A stretch of 64,000 nt of DNA, taken from positions 744,001-808,000 of the forward strand of contig NZ_SNXY01000006.1 in NCBI RefSeq assembly GCF_004362745.1, read 5' to 3'. The DNA comes from Oharaeibacter diazotrophicus (lineage in GTDB: Bacteria > Pseudomonadota > Alphaproteobacteria > Rhizobiales > Pleomorphomonadaceae). Within the stretch, counting starts at the first letter, position 1. Each line of letters begins with the position of its first letter. The translations under genes were made by a program, and so were the position numbers. Below, in pieces: positions 29,185 through 38,263 of this stretch. The notes below the pieces were generated by a model. That model searched no databases. It saw only the letters and a list, made by a program, of their open reading frames with translations, and was not told where the DNA came from.

Positions 29185-30408
29185 GTGGCCATTTCTTCAC
29201 CCAGGGTTGCCGTCGTCGTGGTCGCCGGCGGGCGCGGCCTGCGCGCCGGCGGCGAGGTGCCCAAACAGTATCGCCTGCTCGGCGGACGGCCGGTGATCGC
29301 CCGCACGATCGGCGCCTTCCTCGCCCATCCCGCGGTCGCGACCATCCTGCCGGTGATCCATCCGGACGACGCCGCGCTCTATGCGGCCGCCGCGTCCGGC
29401 TGGCGCGATCCGGCGGGGCGGGTCCGCGCGCCGGTGCTCGGCGGTGCGGAACGTCAGGCGAGCGTCCGTGCCGGCCTCGAGGCGCTCGCGGCCGACGCCC
29501 CCGACCTCGTGCTGATCCACGACGCCGTCCGCCCCTTCGTCACGCCCGCCGCGGTGGACGCCGCGATCGCCGCCCTCGCCGACCACGTCGCGGTGGTCGT
29601 CGGAACGCCGGTGGTCGACACCGTCAACCGCACCGACGCCGCCGGCGCGGTGGTCGAAACCGTCCCGCGCGAAGGCCTGTGGCGCGCCGCGACGCCGCAG
29701 GGCTTCCGCTTCTCCGCCATCCTCGCCGCCCACCGCGCCGCCGCCGCGGCCGGCCGGAACGGCTTCACCGACGACGGCGCCGTCGCCGCCGCCGCCGGCC
29801 ACGCCGTCCACATGGTCGCCATCGCCGAAGGAAACGTGAAGTTGACGACACCGGCCGACTTCGCCGCCGCCGAGGCCCGCCTCGCCGCCGAGACCTTCCT
29901 GCGCCTGCCCGACGTCCGGGTCGGCGTCGGCTACGACGTCCACGCGCTCGAGCCGGGCGACGCGGTCTGGCTCGGCGGCGTCCGCATCCCGCACGACCAC
30001 CGGCTCAAAGGGCACTCCGACGCCGACGCCGCCCTGCACGCCCTCACCGACGCCATCCTCGGCGCCATCGGCGACGGCGACATCGGCCGCCACTTCCCGC
30101 CGTCGGACGAGCGCTGGCGCGGCGCGGCGTCGTCGCTGTTCCTCGCCGACGCGGTTCGCCGCGTGCGCGAGCGCGGCGGCGTCGTCGCCCACTGCGACGT
30201 CGCCATCGTCGCCGAGGCGCCGAAGATCGGCCCGCACCGGGAGGCGATGCGTGCGGCGATCGCCGCCGCCTGCGGCATCCCGGTCGACCGGGTCGGCGTC
30301 AAGGCCACCACCAACGAGGGCCTCGGCTTCACCGGCCGGCGCGAGGGCATCGCCGCCATCGCCACCGCCACGATCCGCCTGCCGTTGCCGGAGGACGACG
30401 CGTCGTGA
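29185..30408 (+). CDS. ispDF: Bifunctional IspDF (MEP pathway)
   Basis: This 407-residue fusion catalyses two non-consecutive steps of isoprenoid precursor synthesis. The N-terminal IspD part (1-230) carries [19 protein letters not shown] and the [10 protein letters not shown] motif for CTP-dependent cytidylyl transfer. The C-terminal IspF part (about 240-400) carries [25 protein letters not shown] and [16 protein letters not shown] for cyclisation to MEcPP. The fusion is typical of alphaproteobacteria. Its stop overlaps the GTG of cinA. Confidence 0.96.
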   Translation: MAISSPRVAVVVVAGGRGLRAGGEVPKQYRLLGGRPVIARTIGAFLAHPAVATILPVIHPDDAALYAAAASGWRDPAGRVRAPVLGGAERQASVRAGLEALAADAPDLVLIHDAVRPFVTPAAVDAAIAALADHVAVVVGTPVVDTVNRTDAAGAVVETVPREGLWRAATPQGFRFSAILAAHRAAAAAGRNGFTDDGAVAAAAGHAVHMVAIAEGNVKLTTPADFAAAEARLAAETFLRLPDVRVGVGYDVHALEPGDAVWLGGVRIPHDHRLKGHSDADAALHALTDAILGAIGDGDIGRHFPPSDERWRGAASSLFLADAVRRVRERGGVVAHCDVAIVAEAPKIGPHREAMRAAIAAACGIPVDRVGVKATTNEGLGFTGRREGIAAIATATIRLPLPEDDAS

Positions 30409-30899
30409 CCGACCTGTCCCCGCTCCACGCCCGCGCCGCCGCCCTGCTCGACCGCTGCCGCGCCGCCGGCGCCGTGATCGCCACGGCGGAGTCCTGCACC
30501 GGCGGCCTGATCGCGGGCCTGCTCACCGAGATCGCCGGGTCGTCGGACGTGGTCGACCGGGGCTTCGTCACCTATTCCAACGCCGCCAAGACCGACATGC
30601 TCGGCGTGCCCGCCGACCTGATCGCGGCGGAGGGCGCGGTGTCCGAGCCGGTCGCCCGTGCCATGGCGGAAGGCGCCCTCGCCCGCTCGGCCGCGACCCT
30701 CGCCGTCGCCGTCACCGGCATCGCCGGCCCCGGCGGCGGCTCCGCCGACAAGCCGGTCGGCCTCGTGCATTTCGCCCTCGCCGCCAAAGGCCGCCCCACC
30801 CGCCACCGCGCCTGCCGCTTCGGCGACCGCGGCCGCGACGGCGTGCGCGCGGCGACGATCGCGGTGGCGTTGGAGATGCTGGAGGAGGCGACGGGCTGA
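30405..30899 (+). CDS. CinA C-terminal family nicotinamide-nucleotide amidohydrolase
   Basis: This 164-residue protein corresponds to the PncC/CinA-C domain, which deamidates NMN to nicotinate mononucleotide. [16 protein letters not shown] holds the catalytic serine, and [12 protein letters not shown] and [10 protein letters not shown] are conserved. The GTG start overlaps the ispDF stop (GTGA at 30405), showing coupling. Only the C-terminal domain is present, as in many proteobacteria. Confidence 0.92.
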   Translation: MTDLSPLHARAAALLDRCRAAGAVIATAESCTGGLIAGLLTEIAGSSDVVDRGFVTYSNAAKTDMLGVPADLIAAEGAVSEPVARAMAEGALARSAATLAVAVTGIAGPGGGSADKPVGLVHFALAAKGRPTRHRACRFGDRGRDGVRAATIAVALEMLEEATG

Positions 30900-30913
30900 G
30901 GCGGCCGGCTCGC

Positions 30914-31873
30914 TCAAGGCGAGTAGTCGCAGGCCTTCTGGTCGTTCACCCAGCAAGCGACGGACATCAGCGTGTCGAAGGCGTTGCCGAGAGAGCCGTA
31001 GACGTTCCGCTCGGGGCTGCCTTGGACGGCGTAGAGCCAAGCGGCGTTCCGCCGTGCCGGCACGACGTAGAGGAGTTCGCGTGCCACACCGCAGAAGCGA
31101 GCGCGCGCGGTTCCGCCCGGCAGCTTGCCGGCGTGGTGCACGATGAAGGCCTGCTTGTCCGGGGCGCCTTGGCGGACCCAGGCAGGGTAGGATCTTTCCT
31201 TCGTCCACTCCGCGCCGCTGTTCTCGTAGATCACGATGGTGTCGAACAGATCCCGGTACTGAGCGGCGTGCGGCCACGCGGCCGTATCCTCGGAGTAATC
31301 ACCCCCGTTGAAGACGGTGTACGCGCTCGCCCCGAAAGCCAGATACACGGCCTTTCGAATATCGCGATAATAATCGACATTGCTCTTGTTTGCGAGATTG
31401 ACGTCGAGAAATACGCCGTCGACCTTGGGGTAGAACTTTTTATAGTACGACAGGTTCGTGGCGATGTCGCCGACGGGCCGCTGCACGCTCGGCAGCTTGC
31501 CGGGTTGCGGCTTCTGGTAGGGGTGAACATAGGCGAGGATCAGCGCGCCCGCCGCGTCGAGGCGATCGACGACGGCGGCGTAGTCCGGCGAGAAGTCGCT
31601 GTCGTCGTCGAGTTCGCCGTTGTTGGCGTTGACGATGACGGCCAGCCTGAAACCGGCCCGCGTCGCCGCGCGGGCGGAGGCCACGAGCTTGTCCCACTGC
31701 TCCGGTGCGCCCGGGTCGGTCGGATAGAAATACGCGGGCACGATGATGTTCAGGCTGCGCTTGGCCGTCAGCGCGGGACAGACCGGCGTCTCGGCAAGGG
31801 CGGGCTCCATGATCCCGATCGAAGCGGCCACGGCGAGCGCGGCGGCGAAGCCTCGCGACAGGATGCTGCCCAT
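30914..31873 (-). CDS. Secreted spherulin-4 / GH135-like protein
   Basis: This 319-residue protein has a signal peptide ending near EPALAE (27-28). The body resembles the spherulation-specific family 4 (TIM-barrel, GH135 clan): IIVPAYFYPTD, LAVIVNANNGE, ILAYVHPYQ, then VDGVFLDVN and FDTIVIYENSG. Characterised GH135 enzymes hydrolyse galactosamine-containing exopolysaccharides. The C-terminus carries a cysteine pair in SVACWVNDQKACDY. It sits between conserved housekeeping genes, 14 bp from the convergent cinA stop, so it is an accessory insertion. Enzymatic activity is inferred from fold similarity only. Confidence 0.72.
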   Translation of the reverse strand: MGSILSRGFAAALAVAASIGIMEPALAETPVCPALTAKRSLNIIVPAYFYPTDPGAPEQWDKLVASARAATRAGFRLAVIVNANNGELDDDSDFSPDYAAVVDRLDAAGALILAYVHPYQKPQPGKLPSVQRPVGDIATNLSYYKKFYPKVDGVFLDVNLANKSNVDYYRDIRKAVYLAFGASAYTVFNGGDYSEDTAAWPHAAQYRDLFDTIVIYENSGAEWTKERSYPAWVRQGAPDKQAFIVHHAGKLPGGTARARFCGVARELLYVVPARRNAAWLYAVQGSPERNVYGSLGNAFDTLMSVACWVNDQKACDYSP

Positions 31874-31981
31874 GTCCCTCTCTCCCGACGTCCGATGGCG
31901 ACGGAAGAATCTTAACCAAAACCTGGAGCTGTCCGCAACGCGCGAATCACCGCCGGTGAGTGGTGCTTCGCGCGTCCCTCC

Positions 31982-32437
31982 TCACCCCACCCCGTAGACC
32001 GCATCCGCGCGCGCCTCGAACGCGTCGGCGAACTTGCGGAAGGCGCGGTCGAACATGGCGCCCATCAGGGCGCCGAGGGTGCGGCTCTTGAACTCGTAGG
32101 CGATGAAGAAGCCGACCTCGCTGTGGTGGTCGTCGATCGGCCGGAAGGTCCAGCGGTTCTCGAGGTGGCGGAACGGGCCGTCGAGATATTCGACGACGAT
32201 CTCGTTCGCCGCGCGGTCGAGCGTGACCTTGGAGGTGAAGGTCTCGCGCACGAGGGCGTAGGACACGGTCATGTCGGCGACCATGACCTCGCGCCCCTCC
32301 GGCAGCGCGCGGCGGGCGCGCACGACCAGGCTCTCGCAGAGCGGCACGAACTTCGGATAGGTCTCCACGTCGGCGACGAGATCGAACATCGCTCCGGCGG
32401 GGTGACGGACCTTGCGGGTGGTGCTGAACGACGGCAT
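31982..32437 (-). CDS. COQ10/RatA-type START domain protein
   Basis: This 151-residue SRPBCC/START-domain protein is of the coenzyme Q-binding COQ10 (RatA/PasT) type. The family is recognised by the start MPSFSTTRKVRHPAGAMFDLVADVETYPKFVPLCE (first 20 residues typical), FRHLENRWTF and the C-terminal FDRAFRKFADAFE. It most likely binds ubiquinone or lipid and supports respiration; the RatA ribosome-inhibiting role reported in E. coli is the alternative. It is a usual neighbour of lipA in this group, here separated from it by a cNMP-binding gene. Confidence 0.88.
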   Translation of the reverse strand: MPSFSTTRKVRHPAGAMFDLVADVETYPKFVPLCESLVVRARRALPEGREVMVADMTVSYALVRETFTSKVTLDRAANEIVVEYLDGPFRHLENRWTFRPIDDHHSEVGFFIAYEFKSRTLGALMGAMFDRAFRKFADAFEARADAVYGVG

Positions 32438-32444
32438 GGCCCTG

Positions 32445-33215
32445 CTATGGGGCAGTCGCGCGGCCCTGTCCAGACCCGTCGGCGACCGGCACGGCGACGG
32501 CCGCGCTCCAGCCCGCGCCGCGCTCGTTGGCGGCGGCCAGCTTGCGGGCGAGATCCTCGCCGAGCAGTCGGTAGACCGCGGTGGAGACGACGTCGTCGCG
32601 GCCGGCCTCCGCCGCAAGTCGGGCCGGATCGAGCGCCAGCACCTCGCCGTCCTCGGCCATGGTGACGGTGGCGCTCGCCGGCCGACCGGTCAGGAAGGCC
32701 ATCTCGCCGACCACCAACCCGGCACCGCGGCGGGCGACCTCGCGGCCGCCGGCGACGACGGCGCAGCTGCCGGTACGGACTACGAAAAGCCGGCGCACCG
32801 GCCGGCCCTCCTCGGTGAGGTTGGCGCCGGCCGGCAGCGTCTCGAAGCCGCCGCAGGCGAGCAGGCGGACGAGCCGGGCCGGATCGAGCACCGGGAAGGT
32901 CGCCTTCAGGAAGGCGCGCTGCTCCGGCGAGATCGCGAGCCCGAAGCGGCCGCGGAGGATCACGCCGATGTGGAACAGGTTGATGGCGACGAAGATCGCG
33001 CTCCAGGCCAGCCCGGCGCCGAGGTCGCCGCCGGAATAGGCGAAATAGATCATCTCGAGCACGATCCCGACCACTGCCAGGACGCGCAGCCACAGCATGC
33101 TGGAGACGAGGTAGGAGAGGGTCAGCGCCAGATAGGCGGCATGGCCGAACGGGCTCGCGCCGTCGAACAGGGCGGCCCGTACCGCGGCCGCCGCCTCGCC
33201 GAACGTCCACTCCAT
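32445..33215 (-). CDS. Popeye-like membrane protein with cyclic nucleotide-binding domain
   Basis: This 256-residue protein has three transmembrane helices (about 20-95) followed by a cytoplasmic cNMP-binding domain (about 120-215). The domain contains LPAGANLTEEGRPVRRLFVV and the phosphate-cassette-like GEMAFLTGRPASATV. This layout matches the Popeye-domain family known from animals and scattered bacteria. The ATG at 33215 follows GGGGAGGA. It lies between lipA and the COQ10-like gene, 7 bp from the latter. Whether it binds cAMP or cGMP, or merely acts structurally, cannot be told. Confidence 0.75.
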   Translation of the reverse strand: MEWTFGEAAAAVRAALFDGASPFGHAAYLALTLSYLVSSMLWLRVLAVVGIVLEMIYFAYSGGDLGAGLAWSAIFVAINLFHIGVILRGRFGLAISPEQRAFLKATFPVLDPARLVRLLACGGFETLPAGANLTEEGRPVRRLFVVRTGSCAVVAGGREVARRGAGLVVGEMAFLTGRPASATVTMAEDGEVLALDPARLAAEAGRDDVVSTAVYRLLGEDLARKLAAANERGAGWSAAVAVPVADGSGQGRATAP

Positions 33216-33336
33216 CCGGTCCTCCCCGCCACACCCCGACAGAGGGGCATGGTAGGCCGGACCGGCGGTCGCGAAAACCACCTATGCGCGCCGCGCGCCC
33301 CCGTTCGGCGGGAACGCCGACGCGGTCCGCGGGCGC

Positions 33337-34299
33337 TCAGCGGCCGGCGAGACGGGCGGCGCGGTTGGCGCGCAGGCGCTCGAAGTCCTCGCCGGCGTGG
33401 TGCGACGAGCGCGTCAGCGGGCTCGACGAGGCCATCAGGAAGCCCTTGGCGAAGGCGACCGCCTCGTAGGACTTGAACTCGTCGGGGGTGACGAAGCGCA
33501 CGATCGGGTGGTGCTTGCTGGTCGGCTGCAGATACTGGCCGATGGTGATGAAGTCGACCTCGGCCGAGCGCAGGTCGTCCATCAACTGCAGCACCTCGTT
33601 CCGCTCCTCGCCGAGGCCGACCATGATGCCGGACTTGGTGAAGATCGTGGGATCGAGTTCCTTGACCCGCTGCAACAGGCGGATCGAGTGGAAGTAGCGG
33701 GCGCCGGGGCGCACCGTCAGGTACTTCGACGGCACGGTCTCGAGATTGTGGTTGAAGACGTCCGGCCGGGCCGCGACCACCACTTCGAGGGCGCCGTCCT
33801 TGCGCAGGAAGTCCGGCGTCAGCACCTCGATCGTAGTCTTCGGTGAACGGGCGCGGATAGCGCCGATCACCGCGGCGAAATGGGCGGCGCCGCCGTCGGC
33901 CAGGTCGTCGCGGTCGACCGAGGTGATCACCACATGGCTGAGGCCGAGCTTCTCGACCGCGATCGCGACGTTGTCCGGCTCGGCCGGGTCGAGCGGGCCG
34001 GGCATGCCGGTCTTGACGTTGCAGAAGGCGCAGGCGCGGGTGCAGGTGTCGCCCATGATCATCATGGTCGCGTGCTTCTTCGACCAGCACTCGCCGATGT
34101 TCGGGCAGCCGGCCTCCTCGCACACCGTGACGAGGCCGTTCTCCTTGACGATGCCGTGGGTCTCGCGGAACACCGGCGAGCCCGGGGCGCGCACGCGAAT
34201 CCAGTCGGGCTTGCGCTGGATCGGATTGTCGGGCCGGCGCGCCTTCTCGGGATGGCGGGGCTTCGGCGGGTTCGAGATGGTGTCGACCAGCGTGACCAT
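33337..34299 (-). CDS. lipA: Lipoyl synthase LipA
   Basis: This 320-residue radical SAM enzyme inserts two sulfurs into octanoyl groups on E2 and related subunits. The auxiliary cluster motif [12 protein letters not shown] and the radical SAM motif CTRACAFC are complete, and the C-terminal SSSPLTRSS is conserved. The ATG at 34299 (MVTLVDTIS) is used. It supplies the lipoyl cofactor for the pyruvate dehydrogenase proteins encoded just to the right. Confidence 0.96.
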   Translation of the reverse strand: MVTLVDTISNPPKPRHPEKARRPDNPIQRKPDWIRVRAPGSPVFRETHGIVKENGLVTVCEEAGCPNIGECWSKKHATMMIMGDTCTRACAFCNVKTGMPGPLDPAEPDNVAIAVEKLGLSHVVITSVDRDDLADGGAAHFAAVIGAIRARSPKTTIEVLTPDFLRKDGALEVVVAARPDVFNHNLETVPSKYLTVRPGARYFHSIRLLQRVKELDPTIFTKSGIMVGLGEERNEVLQLMDDLRSAEVDFITIGQYLQPTSKHHPIVRFVTPDEFKSYEAVAFAKGFLMASSSPLTRSSHHAGEDFERLRANRAARLAGR

Positions 34300-34452
34300 G
34301 GGTGCTCGCGTCGTCCTCTCCGTGGGGCCCCGCCGCCCGTCCGGGCATGGTGTCGCGGCCGCGTCTCCTCGTCGCACCAGATGCACCAGCGCGGCGGTTT
34401 TCTCAACGGGTGCGGTGCACGGCGGCCATGCGCGCCGGGCGGGACCGCCGCG

Positions 34453-34707
34453 TCAGCGGCCCTCGCCGCGGATCGCGCGCCAGCCGAGGATCAGCACGAC
34501 GGCCCCGATCACGCCGGCGACGAGGTTGGCGACGAGGCCGTGGGTCGAGACGCCGAACTTGCCGGCGACGTAGCCGAACACCACCGCACCGACGACGCCG
34601 AGCACGAGATTGGTGAGGAGGCCGTGGTCGGAGCGCGTGAAGCGCTCGGCGAGCCAGCCGGCCAACATGCCGATCACGATGGTTCCGATCAGTCCGACGC
34701 CTTGCAC
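34453..34707 (-). CDS. GlsB/YeaQ/YmgE family membrane protein
   Basis: This 84-residue protein has three hydrophobic helices with glycine-rich packing (IGTIVIGMLAGWLAE, LVLGVVGAVVFGYVAG, LVAGVIGAVVLILGW). It belongs to the transglycosylase-associated/GlsB family of stress-linked inner-membrane proteins. The GTG at 34707 is chosen because GGAGA lies 7 bases upstream and the length then fits the family; an upstream ATG would add 13 residues. Its function is unknown. Confidence 0.82.
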   Translation of the reverse strand: MQGVGLIGTIVIGMLAGWLAERFTRSDHGLLTNLVLGVVGAVVFGYVAGKFGVSTHGLVANLVAGVIGAVVLILGWRAIRGEGR

Positions 34708-34803
34708 GTGCGCGTCTCCGGGTCCGAAGGCGGCCGGGGCGGCCACCCGTCCAAGCGAACATGGGGGACCGGCGGCCCCGGCGCCAGCCCCCGGCCCCGC
34801 AGG

Positions 34804-35829
34804 TCAGGACAGCAGGATCACGCCGTACCAGCCGAGGCCGGCGTAGGTCTCGTAGCCCGGCGTCGCCGAGAAGGCGAGGAAGCCGCCGCCGGGCCGTTCG
34901 ATCACGCCGGCGGCGCGGCCGGCGGCGTCGAAGGCGATCCGCTCGGTGAGGATGCCATGGCCGTCGGAGGCGGCGATGACGCGGTGGCCGGCGTCGACCA
35001 GCAGCACGCGCGCCCGCGCCTTCTCGTCCTCGGTCAGGCGGACGCCGGTGACGACCGTGTGCGCCTGCGGTTCCCAGTCGAAATGGACGGCGAGGACGCC
35101 CGTCGCCGCACCGCGCACCGCGCCGTCGGCGCGCACGGCGGTGGCGTAGGTGGCGACCCTGGCGCCGCCGAGCAGCGGCTCGTCGCGGATGTCCTCGGCG
35201 TGGAAGTCGTCGCCGGTCGCGAGGCGGCGGGCGGCGCGGAACCAGTCGGCCTCGGCGACGCTGCGGCCGACGACGTCGTGGCGCTCGGGTCGGCCGGAGG
35301 CGATCACCGTGCCGTCGAGATCGACCAGCCAGATGTCGAGGTAGACGGTGTAGGCGCGCAGCACCACGCCGAGCCGGGCACCGGCATGGCGGCACTCGGC
35401 CGCCCCGGCGCTCGCCGCGGCCGCGACCACGGCGGCGTCGGTCGCCCACCAGCGCACGTCGCAGGTGCGTTCGTACAGGTTGCGGTCGATGATCTCGATG
35501 GCGTTGAGGGCGAGGTCGACGAGGCGCTGGCCCTCGGCGCTGCGCGCCATCGCGCTCGCCATCGCCGACAGCGCCTCGATCTCGGAGGCGACCTCGGTCT
35601 CGAGCGCCTGCGACAGCGCCTCGACCTCGTCGGATATGCCGCGGACCTCCTGCGACACTACCGCGAAACCACGCCCGGCGTCGCCGGCGCGCGCCGCCTC
35701 GATCAGGGCGTTGAGGGCGAGGATGCGCATCCGCCGGTTGATGGCACGGATCTGCCCGACCTTGCCGATGGCGACGTCACGGGCCGCCTCCGACTTCCGC
35801 GAGATCGCCTCGATCGTCAGTTCACTCAT
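34804..35829 (-). CDS. Soluble chemoreceptor-like protein with C-terminal sensor domain
   Basis: This 341-residue protein begins with a truncated methyl-accepting signalling hairpin: INRRMRILALNALIEAARAG and then DAGRGFAVVSQEVRGIS at about 29-68, matching the CheA/CheW-contacting tip. It has no transmembrane segment and no HAMP domain. The C-terminal two-thirds (from about 105) resemble a Cache/PAS-type sensor (LDIWLVDLDGTVIASGRPER, then VGRSVAEADWFRAA). Normal chemoreceptors have the sensor first and a long coiled coil. It may report a cytoplasmic ligand to a chemosensory array or act as a decoy; no che genes are nearby. Confidence 0.75.
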   Translation of the reverse strand: MSELTIEAISRKSEAARDVAIGKVGQIRAINRRMRILALNALIEAARAGDAGRGFAVVSQEVRGISDEVEALSQALETEVASEIEALSAMASAMARSAEGQRLVDLALNAIEIIDRNLYERTCDVRWWATDAAVVAAAASAGAAECRHAGARLGVVLRAYTVYLDIWLVDLDGTVIASGRPERHDVVGRSVAEADWFRAARRLATGDDFHAEDIRDEPLLGGARVATYATAVRADGAVRGAATGVLAVHFDWEPQAHTVVTGVRLTEDEKARARVLLVDAGHRVIAASDGHGILTERIAFDAAGRAAGVIERPGGGFLAFSATPGYETYAGLGWYGVILLS

Positions 35830-35904
35830 GCGGGCACCGTCCCGAACGCATCGCAAAGCGCTTGCAACACGTGTGTATAGTGGCGATCAACACCGCGAAA
35901 TCAA

Positions 35905-35917
35905 TGACATATTGTCA
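35905..35917. promoter_or_regulatory. Inverted repeat TGACA-TAT-TGTCA, possible operator
   Basis: A perfect 5-bp inverted repeat with a 3-bp centre lies 76 bp upstream of the chemoreceptor-like start, in the most AT-rich part of the region. A regulatory role is a guess from form and place. Confidence 0.35.
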
Positions 35918-36281
35918 AAAGAATGGTCAAAAATGAAGCAGGTCCAACGAAAGTCGAAATTGTATTAAGTCGTGCTGATGGCCGATGAAAGACGTGTGCA
36001 GATCAGTATGAACACGCACAACCTCCCCCACCCGTGCGACGTCTCCCCGGATCGCCGCGAGTTGGCGATGGCGGTGTTCGCTACAGGTCACTGGACGGTT
36101 CGCGCGCGAGATGGCACGGTTGCCGTGCCCAAGCCCTAGATCGTTCGTCGGGCGAGATCGCGGGCGGCCCGGTGGAACGAGAGGGCCGGCGGGTGACGCC
36201 TCGCGGCCGGACGGGGCGTGTTCGCCTTCGATTGGCACCACACGGGCGAAAGGCCCGGCAGGGCGCCGACCGGATCGCAGT

Positions 36282-36313
36282 GACCGAGGTCGCGACATGT
36301 CGCGACCTCGGTC
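36282..36313. terminator. Perfect 32-bp palindrome after lpdA
   Basis: The 16-base half GACCGAGGTCGCGACA is followed exactly by its reverse complement, starting 9 bp beyond the lpdA stop. On the minus strand it would form a very stable hairpin ending the pdh-lpdA transcript. There is no T-tract, so termination is inferred. Confidence 0.55.
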
Positions 36314-36321
36314 TTGGCGCA

Positions 36322-37758
36322 TCAGATGTGGATCGCGCGACCGTAGGCCGAGAGCACGCTCTCGTGCATCATCTCGGACAGCGTCGGATGCGGGAAGACC
36401 GTGTGCATCAGGTCCTCCTCGGTGGTCTCGAGCTGCATCGCCACGACGAAGCCCTGGATCAGCTCGGTGACCTCGGCGCCGATCATGTGGGCGCCGATCA
36501 GTTGGCCGGTCTTGGCGTCGAAGATCGTCTTGACGAGGCCCTCGGGCTCGCCGAGCGCGATCGCCTTGCCGTTGCCGACGAACGGGAAGCGGCCGACCTT
36601 GACGTCGTAGCCCTCTTCCTTCGCCTTCTTCTCGGTGAGACCGACCGAGGCGACCTGCGGGTGGCAATAGGTGCAGCCCGGGATCTTGCGCTTGTCCATC
36701 GGGTGGACGTGCTTGCCGGCGATCGCCTCGATCGTCAGCACGCCCTCGTGCTCGGCCTTGTGGGCGAGCATCGGCGGGCCGGCGACGTCGCCGATGGCGT
36801 AGACGCCCGGCACGTTGGTGCGGCCGAGGCCGTCGGTGACCACGCAGCCGCGTTCGATCTTCACGCCGAGCTTCTCGAGGCCGAGATTCTCGATGTTGCC
36901 GACGACGCCGACGGCCGAGATGACGCGGTCGACGGTGATCTCCTGCTTGGAGCCGTCCTTGAGCTCGACGGTGGCGGTGACGTCGTCGGCGCCCTTCTTC
37001 AGGCCGGTCACCTTGGCCTCGAGCAGGATCTTCATGCCCTGCTTCTCGAAGCGCTTCCTGGCGTGCTCGGCGATCTCGTGGTCCTCGACCGGCATCACCT
37101 GCCCCATCACCTCGACCACGGTCACCTCGGCGCCCATGGTGCGGTAGAAGCTGGCGAACTCGATGCCGATGGCGCCGGAGCCGACCACCAGCAGCTTCTT
37201 CGGCATCGTCTCGGGGACCATCGCCTCGAAATAGGTCCAGACCAGCTTGCCGTCGGGCTCGAGCCCGGGCAGCACGCGCGGGCGGGCGCCGGTGGCGACG
37301 ATGACGTGCTTGGCCTTGTAGGTGCCGGCGCCGAGCGCGCCGCGCGGGGCGGGGTTCGGCTTGCCGTGCTCGGTCTCGGCGGCGGCGGCGACCTCGACGG
37401 TGCCCGGCGCCGACAGCGCGGCGCGGCCCCAGATCACGTCGACCTTGTTCTTCTTCAGGAGCCCGCCGACGCCGGCGTTCAGCTGCGCCGACACCCCGCG
37501 CGAGCGCTTGACGATCGCGGCGGGATCGAAGCCGACGCCCTGCACGGTCAGCCCGTAGGCCTCGGCGTGGGTGGCGTAGTGGTAGACCTCGGCCGAGCGC
37601 AGCAGCGCCTTGGTCGGGATGCAGCCCCAGTTCAGGCAGATGCCGCCGAGGTGCTTGTTCTCGACGACGGCGGTCTTGAAACCGAGCTGCGCCGAGCGGA
37701 TGGCGGTCACGTAGCCGCCGGGCCCGCCGCCGATGACGATGACGTCGTAGTCGGACAT
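36322..37758 (-). CDS. lpdA: Dihydrolipoyl dehydrogenase (E3)
   Basis: This 478-residue FAD enzyme reoxidises dihydrolipoyl groups of the pyruvate dehydrogenase complex with NAD. The redox-active disulfide is in GGICLNWGCIPTKALLRS (two cysteines five apart), and the C-terminal catalytic HPTLSE is present. It has no N-terminal lipoyl domain. It belongs to the leftward pdh cluster but is separated from pdhC by the DUF559 gene, whose stop is only 6 bp upstream of this start. Confidence 0.96.
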   Translation of the reverse strand: MSDYDVIVIGGGPGGYVTAIRSAQLGFKTAVVENKHLGGICLNWGCIPTKALLRSAEVYHYATHAEAYGLTVQGVGFDPAAIVKRSRGVSAQLNAGVGGLLKKNKVDVIWGRAALSAPGTVEVAAAAETEHGKPNPAPRGALGAGTYKAKHVIVATGARPRVLPGLEPDGKLVWTYFEAMVPETMPKKLLVVGSGAIGIEFASFYRTMGAEVTVVEVMGQVMPVEDHEIAEHARKRFEKQGMKILLEAKVTGLKKGADDVTATVELKDGSKQEITVDRVISAVGVVGNIENLGLEKLGVKIERGCVVTDGLGRTNVPGVYAIGDVAGPPMLAHKAEHEGVLTIEAIAGKHVHPMDKRKIPGCTYCHPQVASVGLTEKKAKEEGYDVKVGRFPFVGNGKAIALGEPEGLVKTIFDAKTGQLIGAHMIGAEVTELIQGFVVAMQLETTEEDLMHTVFPHPTLSEMMHESVLSAYGRAIHI

Positions 37759-37764
37759 GTCTCG

Positions 37765-38220
37765 TTATCCCTTGGGTTTTCGACGCGGGAGGCGGGAGCC
37801 GCTACCCTCCCCCTTGCGGGGAGGGTCGACCGCCGGAACGGCGGGCGGGGTGGGGTCGGCGCCGTGCTCCACGATCTTTTGGAAGATTGTGTCGAGAACC
37901 CCGTCGAGATTCTCGGTGAGTTCGTTGTTCCAGAAACGCAAGACCTCGAAGCCGCGACTCTCGAGCCACGCGTCGCGGACACGATCCTTCGCACCGTCGT
38001 CGTGGCCATGGTGATCGCCGTCGAGCTCGATCACCAGCCGCCCGGCGAGCCAGGCGAAGTCCGCGATGTAGGGTCCGATCGGCGCCTGCCGCCGAAAGTT
38101 GGCGCCATACGGGCGCAGGTCCCGCAGTTTGGTCCAGAGCAGGACCTCGTGCCCCGTCATGTCCGCGCGCAGACGCCTCGCCCGGTCTCGCGTGACGGAG
38201 TCGATCGAGGTCCGCGGCAT
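37765..38220 (-). CDS. DUF559 (PD-(D/E)XK-like) endonuclease-domain protein
   Basis: This 151-residue protein has the DUF559 domain at about residues 10-120: MTGHEVLLWTKLRDLRPYG, FRRQAPIGPYIADFAWL, LVIELDGDHHGHDDGAKD and FEVLRFWNNEL. The IADF...VIELDG pattern fits the restriction-endonuclease-like fold. Related proteins are widespread in this order but have no established role. The last ~30 residues (PPAVPAVDPPRKGEGS and on) are not part of the domain: they are the translation of repeat copy C. The gene sits between pdhC and lpdA and is bracketed by inverted repeats C and D, so it looks like an insertion into the pdh operon that keeps the reading direction. Confidence 0.85.
   Translation of the reverse strand: MPRTSIDSVTRDRARRLRADMTGHEVLLWTKLRDLRPYGANFRRQAPIGPYIADFAWLAGRLVIELDGDHHGHDDGAKDRVRDAWLESRGFEVLRFWNNELTENLDGVLDTIFQKIVEHGADPTPPAVPAVDPPRKGEGSGSRLPRRKPKG
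37804..37857 (+). repeat. REP-like two-hairpin repeat, copy C (inside DUF559 3' end)
   Basis: Stem 1 is ACCCTCCCC/GGGGAGGGT (9 bp, loop CTTGC); stem 2 is CCGCC/GGCGG (loop GGAAC); then GGGGTGGGGTC. It overlaps the 3' end of the DUF559 gene and encodes its tail. It is inverted relative to copy D. Confidence 0.82.
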
Positions 38221-38263
38221 CGCCAATCCCTCTCGGAAGAAGTCACCGGCTCGCGGGTGGAAG

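Larger units (their letters stand above)
35830..36321. other. Intergenic region between chemoreceptor-like gene and lpdA
   Basis: These 492 bp hold no convincing gene. The left part (about 35870-36020) is AT-rich and probably contains the promoter of the 35829 gene, with an inverted repeat at 35905-35917. The right end carries a perfect 32-bp palindrome next to the lpdA stop. Confidence 0.55.
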
